A program made the position numbers and the translations under genes. A model generated the notes under the pieces. It searched no databases. It had not been told where the DNA came from and saw nothing but the letters and a program-made list of their open reading frames with translations. This document shows, in pieces, positions 25,150 to 32,837 of a stretch of DNA of 64,000 nt (position 1 is its first letter; each line of letters opens with the position of its first letter). This DNA comes from Microbacterium invictum (GTDB lineage Bacteria > Actinomycetota > Actinomycetes > Actinomycetales > Microbacteriaceae): assembly GCF_034421375.1 (NCBI RefSeq), contig NZ_CP139779.1:3038001-3102000 (forward strand), in the 5' to 3' direction.

Positions 25150-26211
25150 TCAGCTCCCGTCGGGGATGTCGTTGCACCGGATGAGGACCTTCGGGTGACG
25201 TCCACTCAGGTGTTCTGCGAAGGCGGCGACGGCGTCGTCGAGGTCGTAGACCGCCCGAGTGAAATCGTCGAGCCGCAGGTGCGGCAGCAGCTGCACGGCG
25301 CGCGGGAAGGCGTAGGGAGAGACGAACACGCCGGTGAGGGTGAGCTCCTTGAGGTAGAGGAAGGACGAGAGGTTGAGGGGCAGCTCGTAGTCGGCCGGGT
25401 ACATCGCGCCGTAGATCACCGTGGCCCCGTGGGCGGCGAGGTCGAGCAGGCCGGGAACCGCGCGGGTCGAGCCCGACGCGTCGATGACGACGTCGAAGCC
25501 TCGTCCGCCCGTGATCTCCTCGGCCCGGGCGCCCTGATCCTCGGCGAGAGGGTCGATGACGTGGTCGGCGCCGCCACGGAGGGCCATCTCTCGTCGCTCA
25601 GCGATCGGCTCGATCATCGTCAGCGATGTGGCACCGTGGAGCTTCAGCACCTGCAGGGCCAGCTGGCCGATCGGCCCGCCGCCGCAGACGACGACCCGAT
25701 CGCCGACTCGCAGCCGGGTCTTGTCGGCGATGCGCACCGCCACCGACACCGGCTCGAGCAGCGCGCCCTGTCGGAGACTCACGTCGTCCGGCAGGCGGTA
25801 GACCTGTGACTCGTGCCAGGTGACCGTCTCGGCCATCCCGGGCCGGTTGTACTCCTGGATGAATTCGCAGAACTGCTGCCGGCCGTCGCGGCAGGGCAGA
25901 CACGTGCCGCAGAAGCGGAGGAAGTTGCCCGCGACGCGGTCACCCACGCCGAGCCCTGTCCGGTGCGCCCGCTCGCCGAGCGCCTCGACGACGCCGGAGA
26001 TCTCGTGGCCGAGTCCGATCGGCACCTCGGTGCCGAAGTAGCCCTCCGCCACGTGCGGGTCCGACCCGCAGATCCCGGCGTAGGCGACGCGGATCCGGAC
26101 GTCCTCGGGGCCGAGCGGCTGGGCGGGGAAGTCGGCGAGACCGATGAGGCCGCGCTCGTCGGCATCCTCGGCGCGAAGGTTCCCCACGCGGGTGACGGCG
26201 ACCGTCTTCAT
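25150..26211 (-). CDS. Zinc-dependent MDR dehydrogenase (sorbitol/polyol dehydrogenase-like)
   Basis: A 353-residue MDR enzyme with AGICGSDPHVAEG and GHEISGVV for catalytic zinc, structural-zinc cysteines in RFCGTCLPCRDGRQQFC, and cofactor motif VCGGGPIGQLAL; the acidic residue in MIEPIAER suggests NAD. The ATG at 26211 has GGGGAG 7 bp before it; a GTG one codon earlier is possible. It is the third gene of the operon, after both transketolase subunits. It likely oxidises a polyol to the ketose that the transketolase cleaves. Confidence 0.82.
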   Translation of the reverse strand: MKTVAVTRVGNLRAEDADERGLIGLADFPAQPLGPEDVRIRVAYAGICGSDPHVAEGYFGTEVPIGLGHEISGVVEALGERAHRTGLGVGDRVAGNFLRFCGTCLPCRDGRQQFCEFIQEYNRPGMAETVTWHESQVYRLPDDVSLRQGALLEPVSVAVRIADKTRLRVGDRVVVCGGGPIGQLALQVLKLHGATSLTMIEPIAERREMALRGGADHVIDPLAEDQGARAEEITGGRGFDVVIDASGSTRAVPGLLDLAAHGATVIYGAMYPADYELPLNLSSFLYLKELTLTGVFVSPYAFPRAVQLLPHLRLDDFTRAVYDLDDAVAAFAEHLSGRHPKVLIRCNDIPDGS

Positions 26212-26228
26212 CACGATGCTCCCCGCCG

Positions 26229-27188
26229 TCAGGCCGCGTGCGCGCGGCGGATCGCCGAGACGGTGGCGGACAGTCCGTATCCGTGCTTGTCGCGCAGCTG
26301 CTCGTCCTCGCCGAAGCCCGCGTAGACCTGCGGGATGCCGAGCCGCTCGAAGGCGGTCAGGTGCAGGCGGCGATCGGCGATGACGTCGGCGATCCGGCTG
26401 GCGAGGCCGCCGTAGGCGAGATGGTCCTCGAGCACGACGAAGCGCCCGTCCGTGCGCTCGGCGGAGTCGAGGATGAGCTCCTCGTCGATGGGCTTCAGCG
26501 TGAACATGTCCACGACCCGCACCGAGATCCCCGCCTCGGCGACCTGCTCGGCGGCGGCCAGCGCCTGCGCGACGGTGGTGCCGTGGGTGAACAGGGTCAG
26601 GTCGGTGCCCTCGCGGGCGATGATGCCCTTGCCGATGCGGATGTCGTGCTGGCCGGGTTCGTAGAGGACCATGTCCTTCTTGCCGACCGCGAGGCGGATG
26701 TACAGAGGCCCCGTCATGCTCATCGACTGCCGGATGATCTCGCCGACCATCAGGGGATCCCCGATCGAGGTCACCGTCATGTTCGTCAGCGCCGACATCA
26801 GCGCGAGGTCCTCGACGGCGTAGTGGGTCGAACCGCCGTTTCCGACGAGACCGCCGTGGGTGCCGATGATCTTCACCGGGAGGTTCGGGTAGCAGATGTC
26901 GGTGCGGATCTGCTCGAGCGCCCGCATGCTGAGGAAGGGGAGCATGCCGGAGACGACGGGGATGTTCCCGTCGTAGGCGAGGCCCGCCGCGATCCCGACG
27001 CAGGCCTGCTCGGCGAGACCGACGTCGATGAACCGGTCGGGGAAGCGGTCGCGGAACTCCACGAGGGTGGCCCCGATGTCGGGGGTGAGGACGAAGAGGT
27101 TCTCGCGATCCTCCCCCAGCTCCGCGAGGGTCGAGCCGATGACCGAACGGGCTCCGAGGAACTCACCGAAGGTGAAGGTGACGGGCAT
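26229..27188 (-). CDS. Transketolase, C-terminal subunit (split transketolase)
   Basis: A 319-residue protein matching the pyrimidine-binding and C-terminal domains of transketolase. The catalytic Glu that activates thiamine diphosphate is in IDVGLAEQACVGIAAGLA, followed by GTHGGLVGNGGSTHYAVEDLAL. The C-terminal domain starts TLFTHGTTVAQALAAAE. With the N-terminal subunit at 27188-28063 it would form one active enzyme that moves two-carbon ketol units. The two genes overlap by one base. Split transketolases of this kind are known from apiose-type and sulfosugar-type catabolic pathways and related clusters; here they replace no housekeeping gene, and the substrate is inferred to be a pathway ketose. 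Confidence 0.88.
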   Translation of the reverse strand: MPVTFTFGEFLGARSVIGSTLAELGEDRENLFVLTPDIGATLVEFRDRFPDRFIDVGLAEQACVGIAAGLAYDGNIPVVSGMLPFLSMRALEQIRTDICYPNLPVKIIGTHGGLVGNGGSTHYAVEDLALMSALTNMTVTSIGDPLMVGEIIRQSMSMTGPLYIRLAVGKKDMVLYEPGQHDIRIGKGIIAREGTDLTLFTHGTTVAQALAAAEQVAEAGISVRVVDMFTLKPIDEELILDSAERTDGRFVVLEDHLAYGGLASRIADVIADRRLHLTAFERLGIPQVYAGFGEDEQLRDKHGYGLSATVSAIRRAHAA

Positions 27189-28063
27189 CAGACACTCTCC
27201 TTCGTGCGGGATGCGCCGAGCGCGGCGAGCGCGCGCTCGAGGTCGGCGGCGCCGAGCGATCCGGCGTGCCAGGCGAGGTTGTGCTCCATGAAGTCCACGC
27301 CCTTGCCCTTGACGGTGTCGCAGATGACCACGGTCGGCACCTCGCTTCCGGGGTCGGGGAGCGCATCGACGGCGGCGACGAGCGCGCCCATGTCATGACC
27401 GTCGACCTCGACGACGTTCCATCCGAAGGCCCGCCACTTGTCGGGGTAGGGCTCGAACATCACGCGCTCCTCGGCGAAGCTGGTCATGAGCTGCTTGTTG
27501 CGGTCGACGAAGGCGACGAGGTTGCCGAGGCGGTTGCTGCGCGCGGCCATCACCGCCTCCCAGACCGATCCCTCGCCCGTCTCGCCGTCACCCAGCAGGG
27601 TGACCACCCGGTGCGTCTCACCGCGGTGCCGGGCGCCCAGCGCCATCCCGACCGCCAGCGGAAGCCCGTGGCCGAGTGATCCGGTGGAGCACTCCACGCC
27701 CGGCAGCTGCACCTTGCACGGGTGCATGCCGTAGGCGCTGTCGAGCTGACCGTAGGTGGCGACGATGTCGTCGTATTCGAAGAAGCCGCGGATGGCCATG
27801 GCGATGTACATGCAGACCGCCGCGTGGCCCTTGCTGAGCACGAAGCGGTCGCGGTCGGGGGCGGCGATGTCTGTCGGGTCCACCCGCAGTCCGTAGCTGA
27901 AGAGCACGGTCAGGATGTCGGCGGCGGAGAGGTCGCCGCCGATGTGGACGGCGCCCTCGTAGGTGCCGCACAGCTCCAGGAGCTTCGATCGCAGCTCGAA
28001 CGCGAGGTCTTCCAGCTCAGCCACGCTGCGCTCTCGACCTGCTGTCAGGGTCGGCGAACTCAC
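27188..28063 (-). CDS. Transketolase, N-terminal subunit (split transketolase)
   Basis: A 291-residue protein with the thiamine-diphosphate domain: GHAAVCMYIAMAIRG, STGSLGHGLPLAVGMAL and the diphosphate-metal motif LLGDGETGEGSVWEA ending at a conserved Asn (SNRLGNL). The GTG at 28063 is chosen because AGGAGG lies 6 bp before it; the in-frame ATG further upstream would contain this ribosome site in its coding part. It is the first gene of the minus-strand operon that continues with the C-subunit, MDR dehydrogenase and importer. Divergent from the aldehyde dehydrogenase gene, with a shared promoter region. Confidence 0.88.
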   Translation of the reverse strand: MSSPTLTAGRERSVAELEDLAFELRSKLLELCGTYEGAVHIGGDLSAADILTVLFSYGLRVDPTDIAAPDRDRFVLSKGHAAVCMYIAMAIRGFFEYDDIVATYGQLDSAYGMHPCKVQLPGVECSTGSLGHGLPLAVGMALGARHRGETHRVVTLLGDGETGEGSVWEAVMAARSNRLGNLVAFVDRNKQLMTSFAEERVMFEPYPDKWRAFGWNVVEVDGHDMGALVAAVDALPDPGSEVPTVVICDTVKGKGVDFMEHNLAWHAGSLGAADLERALAALGASRTKESV

Positions 28064-28166
28064 CACATGCCTCCTCATTGAATGACAGGTGTTCGTCGGT
28101 CGGCCGTCGTCGGCCGCCCGGAATCCCTCGACGGGGAGGGATGTCGGCGAAGCTACCACCGTCTCA

Positions 28167-28196
28167 TTTACAAGTAAAGAGGGATGCACGTAAACT
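28167..28196. promoter_or_regulatory. Overlapping divergent promoters with TTTAC-AA-GTAAA palindrome
   Basis: On the plus strand TTTACA (28167-28172) and TAAACT (28191-28196) are spaced 18 bp and fit a promoter for the aldehyde dehydrogenase. On the minus strand TTTACG and TGTAAA are spaced 16 bp and fit the transketolase operon. The inverted repeat TTTAC-AA-GTAAA (28167-28178) overlaps both, so one protein bound here could control both directions. Likely regulator: the MarR protein at 29918-30463 (inferred). Confidence 0.5.
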
Positions 28197-28293
28197 GCAC
28201 ACACGGGCACCACCCCGGCGACGGCCCGCTAGACCGCACGGTGGTGGACAATGGCCCGGGAACGAAGAACCCACAGAGAGGTGAGTTTCAGCC

Positions 28294-29790
28294 ATGACAG
28301 ATGTGATGACGTCGGCGGGAGTGTCGACGGGCTTGTTCATCGGCGGGGAGGAGCGGTTCACGGACGACGTCCTGACCGTGGCCGACCCGGCGAAGCCGGG
28401 AGCGACGGTCGGCACGGCCGCCGCCGCCTCGGTCCAGGATGTCGCGGACGCCGTCGCGGCGGCGAAGTCGGCGTTCCCCGCGTGGGCGGCGATGGGCGCC
28501 GAGGAGCGCGCCCGACTCATGGCCGAGGCGATCGCCGGCATCGCGGACGACCGCGACACCGACGCGGCGATCCTCTCGCAGGAGAACGGGAAGGTCCGAT
28601 TCGAGTCGTGGGTGGACGCCCTCGTGTTCGAGATCCGGTGGAACCTCGCGCTCATGCTCGCCGGCGAGGTCGACAAGGGCCACACCCTGCCCGTGGTCCC
28701 CGGGGCGATCCCGGTGAACACCGAGGTCGCCTACCAGCCCCTCGGAGTCGTCACCGTGATCGTGCCCTTCAACTGGCCCATCGCGATCCTCGGCGCCGCG
28801 CTGCCGCACGCTCTGCTGGCGGGCAACACCGCGATCGTGAAGCCGCCGCCCTCGGCGCCGCTGGCGACGACCCGCGTGGTGCAGCGTGTGGCCGAGAAGC
28901 TGCCGCCGGGTGTGCTGAACGTCGTCACCGGCAAGGACGAGAACATGGCGGGCCTCATCCAGAACCCCGACATCGCGAAGGTCTGCTTCACCGGCAGCGT
29001 CAACGGCGGCAAGCGGATCATGGAGATGGCGTCGAAGACCCTCACCCGCGTGACGCTCGAGCTCGGCGGCAACGACGCGGCGGTGTTCCTCGAGGACGCC
29101 ATCCTCGACGACACCCACCTCGACCGCCTCTACGCCGCGATCTTCGACACCACCGGCCAGATCTGCATGAACGCCAAGCGCGTGTTCGTCCACCGTTCGC
29201 GGATGGACGAACTCGTCGCAGGGCTGTCGGCCCGCCTTGAGAAGGCCGTCATCGGCTACGGCCTCGACGACGGCACCACGATGGGGCCGCTGCACCAGTC
29301 GGCGCAGAAGGCGTTCGTCGAGGAGATCATCCAGGAGGCCAAGGACGCCGGGGCCGATGTGCGCGAGTTCGGGGAACTGCCCGGCGGCGACCTCGCGGGC
29401 GGGAACTTCCTGCGGCCGGCGATCGTCGTCGACCCCGACCCGCAGCTGCGCGTGGTCACGCAGGAGCAGTTCGGGCCCGTCATCCCGATCCTCCCCTTCG
29501 ACAGCGAGGAGGAGGCCGTGCGCCTGGCCAACGACACCTGGGGCGGGCTCTGCGGATCGGTGTGGACAGGCGACCCCGCTTCGGCGCAGCGCGTGGGCTC
29601 GCAGCTGGTCTGCGGCTACGTCTGGGTCAACGACCACGGCGCGACGCGGCTCGACCTGCGCGCACCGTTCGGCGGCATGAAGCAGTCCGGCTTCGGCCGG
29701 GAGCAGGGGATCGAAGGGGTTCGGGCGTTCCAGGACACCCGGTCCATCGCTACCATCGACCCCGACGCTCTGGCCGGAATGGCTCACTGA
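28294..29790 (+). CDS. Aldehyde dehydrogenase (NAD(P)+), ALDH superfamily
   Basis: A 498-residue ALDH. Conserved parts: VTVIVPFNWPIAILG with the Asn of the oxyanion hole, KPPPSAPL, FTGSVNGGKRI, the general base Glu256 in LELGGND, and the nucleophile Cys291 in TTGQICMNAKR. The C-terminal GGMKQSGFGREQG is typical. The usual KPSE or KPAE is KPPP here, so cofactor contacts may differ. The ATG follows GAGAGGTGAG at good distance. It reads away from the transketolase operon and probably oxidises the aldehyde released by the transketolase or a sugar aldehyde of the pathway to the acid. Confidence 0.88.
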   Translation: MTDVMTSAGVSTGLFIGGEERFTDDVLTVADPAKPGATVGTAAAASVQDVADAVAAAKSAFPAWAAMGAEERARLMAEAIAGIADDRDTDAAILSQENGKVRFESWVDALVFEIRWNLALMLAGEVDKGHTLPVVPGAIPVNTEVAYQPLGVVTVIVPFNWPIAILGAALPHALLAGNTAIVKPPPSAPLATTRVVQRVAEKLPPGVLNVVTGKDENMAGLIQNPDIAKVCFTGSVNGGKRIMEMASKTLTRVTLELGGNDAAVFLEDAILDDTHLDRLYAAIFDTTGQICMNAKRVFVHRSRMDELVAGLSARLEKAVIGYGLDDGTTMGPLHQSAQKAFVEEIIQEAKDAGADVREFGELPGGDLAGGNFLRPAIVVDPDPQLRVVTQEQFGPVIPILPFDSEEEAVRLANDTWGGLCGSVWTGDPASAQRVGSQLVCGYVWVNDHGATRLDLRAPFGGMKQSGFGREQGIEGVRAFQDTRSIATIDPDALAGMAH

Positions 29791-29793
29791 CCG

Positions 29794-29835
29794 ACAGGCG
29801 TTGATCAACAGGCGTTGATCAACAGGTGTTGATCA
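29794..29835. repeat. Three 14-bp tandem repeats containing GTTGATCAAC
   Basis: The unit ACAGGCGTTGATCA is repeated at 29794, 29808 and, with one change (ACAGGTGTTGATCA), at 29822. The junctions create the perfect 10-bp palindrome GTTGATCAAC twice. The array starts 4 bp after the aldehyde dehydrogenase stop and ends before its terminator. It could be an array of binding sites or simple slippage; the palindromes favour protein binding. Confidence 0.7.
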
Positions 29836-29842
29836 CCACAGG

Positions 29843-29875
29843 GCGGGGTCCGGTCCGCGCAGGGCCGGACCCCGC
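29843..29875 (+). terminator. Hairpin terminator after aldehyde dehydrogenase
   Basis: Arms of 14 bp (29843-29856 and 29862-29875) with one G-T-type mismatch and a 5-nt loop GCGCA. GC-rich and without a strong T-run, as is common in actinobacteria. It separates the aldehyde dehydrogenase from the MarR gene. Confidence 0.6.
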
Positions 29876-29917
29876 CGTATTCATCCCGCGCCGCGGCGCT
29901 CACGAAGGGACCTCCCG

Positions 29918-30463
29918 ATGACCTCCGCTCCGATCACCGCCGCCGACGCGGCGGTGACCAGTGACACCATCACCATGCCGCTCGAGGATGTCATCGACCC
30001 CGACGAGTTCACCCCGCGTCTGCTCGCGCTGCTCTCCAATGCCCTGGTCTACCGCGAATCCCACGAACTCAGGCGTCAGTTCAAGCTCGGCACCAACGAA
30101 TGGCGGGTCATCTCCGCGCTGTCGATGCGCCCCGGCATGTCGGCGACCGAGGTGTGCGAATTCCTCGGCATGAACAAGGCGGTCGTGTCCCGGTCGGTGA
30201 CCCGGCTCCAGCTGCGCGCGCTCATCGTGCTGAGCGACGGTCCCCGGGGATCTCGTCCGCTGTACCTCACCCGCGCGGGGGCGGAGATGCACGACAGGAT
30301 GCTCCCCGTGTCCCTGCGCGGGCAGGAGATCATCACCGAGGGGCTCGGGGCGACCGAGGTCGCCGCCCTCAATGAAGTGCTCCGAGGAATGCTCGCCCGC
30401 ATCCGCAGCGACGCCGCCCTGCAGGGCGCCCCGGGGTCGCCGAGTCAGTACCCGATCGACTGA
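29918..30463 (+). CDS. MarR-family transcriptional regulator
   Basis: A 181-residue winged-helix protein: ELRRQFKLGTNEWRVISALSMRPGMSATEVCEFLG, recognition helix NKAVVSRSVTRLQLRALI and wing SDGPRGSRPLYLT. A 40-residue N-terminal extension precedes the usual MarR core. GAAGGGA lies before the ATG. It follows the aldehyde dehydrogenase in the same direction after a terminator and is the only regulator next to the 19.8-29.8 kb island, so it is the likely repressor. Candidate sites are the palindrome in the divergent promoter (28167-28178) and the GTTGATCAAC repeats just upstream of the gene itself. Confidence 0.85.
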   Translation: MTSAPITAADAAVTSDTITMPLEDVIDPDEFTPRLLALLSNALVYRESHELRRQFKLGTNEWRVISALSMRPGMSATEVCEFLGMNKAVVSRSVTRLQLRALIVLSDGPRGSRPLYLTRAGAEMHDRMLPVSLRGQEIITEGLGATEVAALNEVLRGMLARIRSDAALQGAPGSPSQYPID

Positions 30464-30465
30464 CC

Positions 30466-30516
30466 GCAACACGACAGCCCCGGCATCCGAGAAGGATGCC
30501 GGGGCTGTCGTGTTGC
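30466..30516. terminator. Bidirectional terminator with 23-bp perfect stem
   Basis: Arms 30466-30488 and 30494-30516 are perfect complements around the loop GAGAA. It lies between the convergent MarR gene and csbD-like gene and serves both. One of the longest perfect hairpins in the window. Confidence 0.85.
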
Positions 30517-30529
30517 GAGAGGAGGATCC

Positions 30530-30700
30530 TTACTTGAAGGCGTCCTTCACGTTCTCGCCGGCCTGCTTGACGTTGGCCTTGGTCTGCTCGTTCTGGCCTT
30601 CGGCCTCGAGGCGCTCGTTGTCGGTGGCCTTGCCGAAAGCCTCTTTCGCCTTGCCGGTGGCTTCTTCGGCGGCGTTCTTGATCTTGTCATCGAGTCCCAT
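30530..30700 (-). CDS. CsbD-family stress protein, copy A
   Basis: A 56-residue hydrophilic protein, MGLDDKIKNAAEEATGKAKE to NVKDAFK, with the CsbD pattern of Ala, Lys, Glu and the G-K-A-K-E-A repeat. In Bacillus the founder is under sigma-B in the general stress response; the molecular role is not known. AAAGGAG precedes the ATG. It follows a near-copy at 30840-31013 on the same strand; the two are about three quarters identical by eye. Both adjoin the Asp23-type envelope-stress operon. Shorter than most annotated genes but the family match is clear. Confidence 0.85.
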   Translation of the reverse strand: MGLDDKIKNAAEEATGKAKEAFGKATDNERLEAEGQNEQTKANVKQAGENVKDAFK

Positions 30701-30795
30701 GATGGTTCTCCTTTCGATCGGCTGCGTCCGAGGCTACGCCGACGGACACGGGCGGGAAGGGCCTTGCCAAGCCGTCGCCGGTGCGTTACACCGCA

Positions 30796-30829
30796 AGCGC
30801 CCCGACCGCTGTGGGACGGTCGGGGCGCT
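30796..30829 (-). terminator. Hairpin terminator between the two csbD-like genes
   Basis: Perfect 13-bp arms (30796-30808 and 30817-30829) with an 8-nt loop. It follows the stop of csbD copy B by about 11 bp on the minus strand, so the copies may be separately expressed. Confidence 0.7.
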
Positions 30830-30839
30830 CGGGGCCGCA

Positions 30840-31013
30840 TCACTTCTTGAAGGCGTCCTTGACGTCCTCGCCGGCCTGCTTCGCGTTGGCCTTGGTCTGG
30901 TCGGCCTTGCCCTCAGCAACGAGCTTGTCGTTGTCCGTGGCGTTGCCGATGGCCTCCTTGGCCTTGCCGGCGATCTCCTGCGCGGCGTTCTTGATCTTGT
31001 CGTCGAGTCCCAT
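30840..31013 (-). CDS. CsbD-family stress protein, copy B
   Basis: A 57-residue hydrophilic protein, MGLDDKIKNAAQEIAGKAKE to DVKDAFKK. It shares about 43 of 56 positions with copy A, so this is a tandem duplication that has begun to diverge. GAAAGGAGACCCCC precedes the ATG. Predicted soluble helix-rich protein without membrane segment. A hairpin follows it. Its upstream neighbour is the last gene of the Asp23-type operon, 57 bp away, and it could be expressed with it. Confidence 0.85.
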   Translation of the reverse strand: MGLDDKIKNAAQEIAGKAKEAIGNATDNDKLVAEGKADQTKANAKQAGEDVKDAFKK

Positions 31014-31070
31014 GGGGGTCTCCTTTCTGTGTGTGTTTCTTCGGACGGGAGGGAAACGTGGAGGGGCCGC

Positions 31071-31685
31071 TCAGGCGAGTCGGCGGTGGTCCGCGGCGAG
31101 CTTCGCGCGCAATCCCGAGTGCACCGAGATGTAGGTCGGGATCTGCTGACCGGTGACGACGGCGAGGTTCGTCACGAGCCGGTCGACGTCCTCCGCGAGA
31201 GAACGGGGATCGGTGTTCTGGCGGGGCGTGACCGCCACGTGCATGACCGGCTGGCGGCGGACGTCGGAGGCCGACACCGACACCGACAGGACGTCGGGCC
31301 GAGTGGACAGGGCGCTCTTGAGGGCGTCGGAGGCGAAGCCCTCACGGACGACCACCCGCCCCAGAGGCGTCTCCGAGGCGTCCGACCGCGCCACCACACG
31401 GGAGCGTCCGCCGCCCACCCGGGTGAGGAGGACGATCAGCAGCGCAATGGCGAAGACGATCAGCACCACGGCGCCGATCGCCACCCACGACGCGGTGGTG
31501 GCCCCGATGGTCGTGGCATCCGCCGCGCCCGCGAGCCAGGTGTCCCCGGCCTCGGTCGCCGCCGACCACGCGTCCCGCGCGGGATTCCACGCGGTGGCGA
31601 GGACGGCCACGGCACCCAGGGCGATGAGCACGAGGCCCACCACGAACAGCACGATGCGGTTCAGCACGCGATTGGTGTCGTTCAT
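31071..31685 (-). CDS. Membrane protein of the Asp23-type locus (AmaP-like)
   Basis: A 204-residue protein with two membrane segments (VLNRIVLFVVGLVLIALGAV near 7-28 and WVAIGAVVLIVFAIALLIVLL near 67-88). After it comes a cytoplasmic domain of about 110 residues with pattern VREGFASDALKSALSTRPDVLSVSVSAS and RSLAEDVDRLVTNLAVVTG, resembling an Asp23/Gls24 beta-alpha fold. In Firmicutes AmaP-type proteins with two membrane helices anchor Asp23 at the membrane; this gene has the same layout. The ATG overlaps the previous stop (ATGA). Family assignment comes from layout and weak motif likeness. Confidence 0.65.
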   Translation of the reverse strand: MNDTNRVLNRIVLFVVGLVLIALGAVAVLATAWNPARDAWSAATEAGDTWLAGAADATTIGATTASWVAIGAVVLIVFAIALLIVLLTRVGGGRSRVVARSDASETPLGRVVVREGFASDALKSALSTRPDVLSVSVSASDVRRQPVMHVAVTPRQNTDPRSLAEDVDRLVTNLAVVTGQQIPTYISVHSGLRAKLAADHRRLA

Positions 31686-32272
31686 CGGAAATCGTCCTCC
31701 TGTCGGGCCTGCTCGATGCGCGCCCGGACCTTGACCCGGGGCACCAGGCGGTAGGCGTCCAGCGCCTCGGTGGCGGCACGACGAACGCTCTCGCGGTCGA
31801 GCTCCACCCCGGGATCGGGACGAACGGTCACGTCGACCGTGCGGTGCGCCACCCCGACGGTCACCCGATCGCGGGCGACGCCGGACTCGGCGCTGACCTT
31901 CTGCGCGACCGCCGCGGCGATCACGCCGTTGTCGACGACGACGGCGCCCTCGGAGCCGTCGAAGGCGAGCTCGTGCTTGGACAGCCGTCCCGGGGTCACC
32001 GCCAGGACGACGAACACGAGGCCGAGGATGGCCACGACGACGCCGCCCACGATGACCAGCGGGGTGGGCTGGTCGCCGGGAAGGGCTACCAGCCACTGCG
32101 CGATCACCCCCGGCGCGGCCACCAGCGCCGGCTGCGCGAGCAGCGACAGCACCAGTTCCACACCGACGTAGATCAGGGCGAGGATGAGCAGGATGACCGC
32201 GACGAACATCGCCACGGTGCGCGGCGAGTGCGTCTCACGACGCACGACGCGCGACAGCGCCCGATCGGTCAT
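31682..32272 (-). CDS. Membrane protein of the Asp23-type locus (DUF6286-like)
   Basis: A 196-residue protein with two hydrophobic segments (VAMFVAVILLILALIYVGVE near 20-40 and PLVIVGGVVVAILGLVFVVL near 71-91). After residue 100 a soluble domain of Asp23-like type contains VVDNGVIAAAVAQKVSAESGVA and DVTVRPDPGVELDRESVRRA. It overlaps both neighbours by ATGA, so the five genes 33322 to 31071 form one translationally coupled operon. Proteins like this accompany actinobacterial Asp23 genes; a role in anchoring or scaffolding at the membrane is inferred. Confidence 0.65.
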   Translation of the reverse strand: MTDRALSRVVRRETHSPRTVAMFVAVILLILALIYVGVELVLSLLAQPALVAAPGVIAQWLVALPGDQPTPLVIVGGVVVAILGLVFVVLAVTPGRLSKHELAFDGSEGAVVVDNGVIAAAVAQKVSAESGVARDRVTVGVAHRTVDVTVRPDPGVELDRESVRRAATEALDAYRLVPRVKVRARIEQARQEDDFR

Positions 32273-32652
32273 CTCACTCTCCTTCGTTCCGGGGTCACCG
32301 CTCCGGTGACCGTGATGTCGATTCGTGTGATGTCCCGGCCGGTGAGGCCTGACAGTCGCTGCTGCAGCTGCTCCTGGAGAGCCTTGCTGCGCTCGATCAC
32401 TCCGGGCATGGCCCGGACGGCATCGGGATCATCGAGAGGGGGTACGGGGAGGGGTGTCGCCAGGCGCACGGCCAGACCGCCGCGGTATCCGGCGACCTCC
32501 GCCCTGAGGGCATCGCGTTCGATCCCGATCAGTTCGGCGGAGGCCGCCCGTACCACCTTGGTGAAGACGCGCTCCGTGACGTCGACCCGGCCGGCGGGGG
32601 CGACCGCCTGAGGGCCGCCCACCGCCTGTCCCACCGAGTCGGTCAGGGTCAT
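32269..32652 (-). CDS. Asp23/Gls24-like protein
   Basis: A 127-residue soluble protein. VDVTERVFTKVVRAASAELIGIERDALRAEVAGYRGGLAVRLAT resembles the first beta-alpha part of Asp23 (I-s-x-x-V-l-x-x-I-A-x-x-x-x-x-G-V). The C-terminal part, VIERSKALQEQLQQRLSGLTGRDITRIDITVTG, resembles the second part, as found in Asp23 proteins that are short in this genus. The ATG is followed by overlapping neighbours on both sides. Likely partner of the membrane proteins encoded downstream. Assignment rests on fold-type likeness and context. Confidence 0.65.
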   Translation of the reverse strand: MTLTDSVGQAVGGPQAVAPAGRVDVTERVFTKVVRAASAELIGIERDALRAEVAGYRGGLAVRLATPLPVPPLDDPDAVRAMPGVIERSKALQEQLQQRLSGLTGRDITRIDITVTGAVTPERRRVR

Positions 32653-32837
32653 GACGTCCGCCTCCCGCTGAAGGCTCCGGCGACGGCGCGCAGGTCGAGC
32701 TGGCCCGAGGCCACGCGCGCGACCGCCGCGCCGATCGCCATGAACAGGGCGACGAGGAGGAATCCCCAGAACCCGAACAGGAGAGCGGCGAAGGCGAGCA
32801 CCGCCCCGACGAGTACTCCGGTCATCGTGGCACTCAT
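32649..32837 (-). CDS. Small membrane protein (DUF2273-like)
   Basis: A 62-residue protein with one or two hydrophobic segments: TGVLVGAVLAFAALLFGFWGFLLVALFMAIGAAV. The C-terminus is basic and polar. DUF2273 proteins of this size stand next to asp23 in many Gram-positive genomes and are suspected membrane anchors. It overlaps the gene before (ATGA, 32834-32837) and after it. Confidence 0.75.
   Translation of the reverse strand: MSATMTGVLVGAVLAFAALLFGFWGFLLVALFMAIGAAVARVASGQLDLRAVAGAFSGRRTS

Noticed and set aside
23588..25198. 536-codon plus-strand frame opposite the ABC ATPase
   Set aside because: Shadow of the ATPase; no ribosome site and no motif. The minus frame has Walker and signature motifs.
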